Both the position numbers and the translations under genes were made by a program. A stretch of DNA of 64,000 nt from Thermohalobaculum sp039513195. Lineage in GTDB: Bacteria > Pseudomonadota > Alphaproteobacteria > Rhodobacterales > Rhodobacteraceae. Each line of letters opens with the position of its first letter. Positions within the stretch are counted from its first letter, which is position 1. The stretch covers positions 62,001-126,000 of the forward strand of contig JBCCRM010000013.1 of assembly GCA_039513195.1 (NCBI GenBank), written 5' to 3'. The notes below the pieces were generated by a model. The model did no database searches. It was not told the DNA's origin and saw only the letters and a list, made by a program, of their open reading frames with translations. Shown piece after piece: positions 61,601-64,000 of the stretch.

Positions 61601-63450
61601 AAGCCCAGATCGTTGTTTCGCCCGTTGTTCTGGTCCCGGATCTCCAGATAGGTCGCGCCTGGGAAATCCGCCTGCAGATCCGCCCAAGTCCGCGCCTGGA
61701 TCACGCCGTCATCGACACCGTCGGTGTCCCGCGTCTTCACGTTGCGGGTCTCGTTCCATCCGCCATGGGAGAGGAGGGTCAGGTTCTGATGCAGCGCCGG
61801 ATCGACCGCCGCCATCGCGCGATAGGTCGCCTCCATAGGCCCGCCCTCGAGCAGCAGGATTTCGTCCCCGGTCTCAATCAGATCGACCAGATAAGCGGTC
61901 GTTGCCAGGATATCGTCCTGATAGTTCCGCGCGTCCAGCCCGAGGGAGCGGGCGAAGGCACCGCCCTCATCCAGCATGGGCAGCCGGAAACTCGCATTCG
62001 GCTCGGAGAGATTGTTGCCGTAGAGGAGGGTCGTTTTGCCCTCCATCCCCGCCGCCATGGTCAGCAAAGCGGCCATCGGGATCGCGGCGACATCGTCGCC
62101 GTCATTGTTGTTGCCGTCGAAATGGAAGACGATGCGGTCGGCCTGTGCCGCCCGCCCGTTCGGGTCGATTCCGGAATGCCCGCTACCGGGCTCGGGTTGG
62201 GGCTCTGGGTCCGGGATCGGCACTGGGTCAGGGGTCGGCTCGGGTTCGGGGGCCGGCTCGGGTTCGGGCGGGGGCTCAGGGACGTCCGCCACACCCACCG
62301 CGAAGGTCAGATCGAAACTCTCCAGCACTGCGCCCTTGCCGCCCTTGTTGGCATAGACGGTGAAGGAGACGTCATGTTCGCCCTCGCCGAAGCCAGCATC
62401 GCCGCGAAAATCGCCGCCGGTATCGCCGAACTGGGCATAGGGGGAGACGTTCTCGACCCTGGATGTGCCGGCGGAGGTCAGGCGAACGCTGCCAATCCCA
62501 CCAATGCCGTCCGCCGGAATGGCATAGACGATGACCTGGCGCCCTGCGATCAAATCCGGGTCGATCAGGGTGCCATCAAAGAGCTCTGCCAGCGTTTCGT
62601 CCGTCGCGCTGTCCGCCAGGAAGACACGCAGCATCTGACCCGTCGGGGACGGAACATCGGCTGGCGCTTCCAGCAATTCGCGCGGGGGCTCCGGATCATC
62701 CACCAGATTATCGACGGGGAGACCCGGCTCGTCTGCCGGCGGCTGGGGGTCCGACGGCGGCTTAGCGGGCGGCGCGGTCGCCAGGGCAGTGTATTCGACA
62801 CCCGCGAGCGCATAGCCAGCCCCGGGCTCAGCCTCCAGCTCCAGCCGCGCGACGTTGCCTACATCGATGCCGAAAGCCGCAGTCTTATCCCGCCCGAAAT
62901 TCCCCCGGTCGATATGCGGGATCGACGTGCCGTCCGCACCGTCCAGCACCCCGGCCTCGATCAACGCGCCATCGGCGTCATAGGCACGCCAAGCAGCCCG
63001 CTCGCCCGCCGAAAGCTGCACCAGCTTCAGGGTCAGGTCGCTCGCCAGGCGCGGAAACTCCAGAACCAGCGTCTCGGTCCCACCCTCATCGGACATGTGA
63101 TTGATGAAGTTGTCGAGCTTTGTCTTGTTGAAACTCCCCTCGGCATAATCGAAGGATTTGACCCCGATAAGGTCGTGGGTCGACTTGACGATCCCCCGGG
63201 CGCCGTTGGCCGCTACGGCGCTGATACCAATCTCCCCCCAAGTGAGATGGTCGGCGATTTCCCGCCCCTGCCCATCCAGCTTGAACGCCCCGTCGCGCTC
63301 GCTGAACTGCTGGAGCTGCGCCGCCTGATTGCCGTTCGGCTGAGTGAGGATCGTCTCGTAAGGGTCATCGCGCTCGCCCTTTTGCCGAGCATTCGCGCTC
63401 CATGCATGCAGGATGACCCGCTCGGTCGAGGATGCAGTATTCATGGCCAT
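58618..63450 (-). CDS. GH9-type glycoside hydrolase fused to a nucleoside-hydrolase-like domain (1610 aa)
   Basis: Multidomain protein. Residues about 30-225: anchor-like beta domain (VLEFPRLASDLTLKLVQLSA, RLELEAEPGAGYALAG). About 273-383 and 712-828: two copies of a module with SIENLSPFALFGNNGSDFRG or its like. About 438-675: a nucleoside-hydrolase-like domain (RIVFHFDGNNNDGDDVAAIP, LLLEGGPMEATYRAMAAVDP). About 1028-1120: the Ig-like domain that precedes GH9 enzymes (DFSSVDMPGRYRIEVDGVGT). About 1128-1605: GH9 barrel with GGWFDAGDFDTNGKHLNVVS and a C-terminal AAEYTIHQSVDDQIYAWSLL. Acidic-proline linkers join the parts. Start is 63450 or 63444 behind GGAGGGG. No Sec signal or RTX tail is obvious, so the export route is unclear. 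Beta-glucan hydrolysis is inferred from GH9. Confidence 0.85.
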   Translation of the reverse strand: MAMNTASSTERVILHAWSANARQKGERDDPYETILTQPNGNQAAQLQQFSERDGAFKLDGQGREIADHLTWGEIGISAVAANGARGIVKSTHDLIGVKSFDYAEGSFNKTKLDNFINHMSDEGGTETLVLEFPRLASDLTLKLVQLSAGERAAWRAYDADGALIEAGVLDGADGTSIPHIDRGNFGRDKTAAFGIDVGNVARLELEAEPGAGYALAGVEYTALATAPPAKPPSDPQPPADEPGLPVDNLVDDPEPPRELLEAPADVPSPTGQMLRVFLADSATDETLAELFDGTLIDPDLIAGRQVIVYAIPADGIGGIGSVRLTSAGTSRVENVSPYAQFGDTGGDFRGDAGFGEGEHDVSFTVYANKGGKGAVLESFDLTFAVGVADVPEPPPEPEPAPEPEPTPDPVPIPDPEPQPEPGSGHSGIDPNGRAAQADRIVFHFDGNNNDGDDVAAIPMAALLTMAAGMEGKTTLLYGNNLSEPNASFRLPMLDEGGAFARSLGLDARNYQDDILATTAYLVDLIETGDEILLLEGGPMEATYRAMAAVDPALHQNLTLLSHGGWNETRNVKTRDTDGVDDGVIQARTWADLQADFPGATYLEIRDQNNGRNNDLGFYNAGWSWMDGSDDPIIQEARDVMQQVGNTKQNDPSDAGMLFFALTGDEDGTAQAARVFIEGSPVFAGAPAPQPEPQPDPEPEPQPNPEPQPGLQSLRLFLVDTDKDETLTELIAGETVPAELVEGRRLSLYGIPADGAPAIGSVKLVHAQTTSIENLSPFALFGNNGSDFRGDAGFGLGDNALTIEVYAGKGATGTPIESVEFTFEVAAPDAPKPIGPPDPEPEPEPIGPPDPEPEPDPKPIGPPEPEPEPQPEPGPGNGSYQRDLRTKDAEALAETYNVTLNQRGVPDVGLAAAADNTLLLSVKQNEIIGDAQSIDDWVEESFDRNIDPSDLRIILPDGREITPTAVHRVTKIADAVAKAPGIKGQVYEHEYHIILPQDLEAVEGYRLRFTDGRLGEIDFKPFDAVSPAIHNARVYDIASPSKLAKLSSFMSSEGGGVSYSADTGYRVVDAASGAAVAEGTLSLAQGVNEQTGAEVWNIDFSSVDMPGRYRIEVDGVGTSHVFEIRDGVIEEMLDLSLQGLLNHRAFIELDGSHSDFVREGNEDIVFYQTDVSEADVRFFGAGDRLKVLPPAADRSQAFTIDEVSGGWFDAGDFDTNGKHLNVVSTLVRAFEANPDFFEGFEPSTPDAKDGIPDILNEALWGLSLYSNLQRADGAVSAGYEFDSHPQGTQSWEEVEAFIYAPDYFASYNYAQAAAQLATALYPYAPDIAADLESRAIAAFDWAEGDYAASRSDISKASGGTQNKSVDARQTAAVELYSLTEDTAYHDVYVEIGRRHHNADGNIAYAKLDPSEIEVDASLHSYAIGRITTAADQVLGYAEGNGFDTLQNPQFGQNWGFNTFTTAGDNFELLAYAHNLTGEAKYLDAIAASMPFGMGMNPDNLSQTTGTVDRGLAYDEPDDVLHADGIATDQDVDGITVYGFYSNPWGAWNSIADSTGNTFWANGNNQMPYLEMFNDFHNLVPAAEYTIHQSVDDQIYAWSLLTILQDDPLTTG
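60832..60963. repeat. Repetitive linker: three IGPPDPEPEP units
   Basis: Three copies of a 39-45-base unit encode IGPPDPEPEPxP, bridging the second ENLSPFALFG module and the following domain of the GH9 protein. Similar acidic-proline tracts lie at about 61322-61398 and 62181-62283. Confidence 0.65.
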
Positions 63451-64000
63451 TTCCCCTCCTTCCGCCTCGGCTCCCCGTTCGCTCTGACGACGGGCCGGCA
63501 CAGGAACAGGACAAAGGCGAGACAGGCCATGCCGGGATGGGCCAAGACTTCATTCTTCGTGGAAACACGACACGGAACGCGGCAAAGTCGATGCGACACA
63601 CGCCATCTCGTCGTGGGGAGGAAGGCTGTAGCAGATCCTGCGACCTGTCAAATAAAAGTTATGATAAATGCTGAGAAAGAATAGGTTGCGAGGCTTTCCC
63701 GTCGTAAGACATCAACAATGGATGCCTAGGGACATCACCGAGCGGACAAATCCAGAATATGGGCACAGACGCTGGTCGATGGCCGACGCCTGTCGCAGCC
63801 GCACCGTCGCCGGGCTGAGGGGTCAACGCAAAAAGCAAAGTCACGCAGCCGCACACAGGTTTGACCGGAACAGCGCCTGCGGGACGGAAGAGCGGCCGGC
63901 ATCGGCGGGCGGCAGTGGCAAAACCCTCTCGGCCCAAAGCGCATTCGGACCATTGTTGTTGCGGGGCAAGCTGCGCCTATCTCTGTTAGCAGCGGCTGCA
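63451..64000. other. 550-base right-edge region, promoter side of the GH9 gene
   Basis: No gene recognised. An AT-rich island near 63648-63692 (AATAAAAGTTATGATAAATG followed by CTGAGAAAGAATAGG) stands out in this GC-rich DNA and is the best candidate for the promoter region of the GH9 gene, about 200 bases upstream of its start. Small open frames here lack any family resemblance. Confidence 0.4.

Noticed and set aside
61765..63684. Plus-strand open frame of 639 codons opposite the GH9 gene
   Set aside because: Shadow frame: it is antisense to recognisable domains and shows no family features of its own.

Overview
This is a GC-rich window of about 64 kb from what is most likely an alphaproteobacterium. 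The assignment is an inference. It rests on a bacteriophytochrome with an HWE-type histidine kinase, the PuuE/AllE/AllA route for allantoin, many solute-binding-protein transporters (ABC and TRAP), FecI/FecR-controlled TonB receptors, and three copies of a palindromic intergenic repeat resembling the RIME elements of rhizobia. I found no rRNA, tRNA, CRISPR array or intact prophage.

Layout. (1) 1-3416: phosphonate-type ABC importer phnD (cut by the window edge)-phnC-phnE-phnE. (2) 3669-6510: a TetR regulator and a DhlA-type haloalkane dehalogenase, divergent around a perfect 21-bp inverted repeat. The pair is bracketed by two copies of the RIME-like repeat, with broken IS3- and IS21-type transposase pieces alongside. 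(3) 6772-17181: an allantoin (ureide) utilisation locus. A nine-gene minus-strand operon encodes a spermidine/putrescine-type ABC importer, an allantoin/hydantoin racemase, a PuuE allantoinase, and a polar-amino-acid-type ABC importer without its own ATPase. A divergent GntR/FCD regulator and an allE-allA pair follow. (4) 17511-23882: one gene for a 2123-residue repetitive surface or secreted protein. (5) 24713-36517: two FecI-FecR-TonB-receptor units facing away from each other across an IS3 remnant. The second carries a YejA-like binding protein gene; a third unit is decayed. (6) 36682-40312: a receiver protein divergent from heme oxygenase-bacteriophytochrome. (7) 40827-49150: a TRAP transporter, ATP-dependent hydantoinase/oxoprolinase-type hyuA-hyuB, and a divergent M20 amidohydrolase. 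(8) 49200-63450: three giant multidomain genes on the minus strand (LamG/CBM6 protein, RTX protein, and a GH9 glycosidase carrying a nucleoside-hydrolase-like domain), with one AraC-type regulator between them.

How the genes fit together. Regions 3 and 7 look like nitrogen scavenging from ureides and hydantoins. Racemase plus PuuE would give allantoate, and AllE plus AllA would turn ureidoglycine into glyoxylate and urea. The allantoate amidohydrolase step is missing from region 3 and could be supplied by the M20 enzyme in region 7. Region 5 is surface-signalled uptake of siderophore-like compounds. Region 6 makes and uses biliverdin for red-light sensing. Regions 4 and 8 look like secreted, carbohydrate-directed or adhesive proteins; no secretion machinery is visible. 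Many start codons were moved downstream of the longest open frame on the basis of ribosome binding sites, operon overlaps or signal peptides, and each entry states why.
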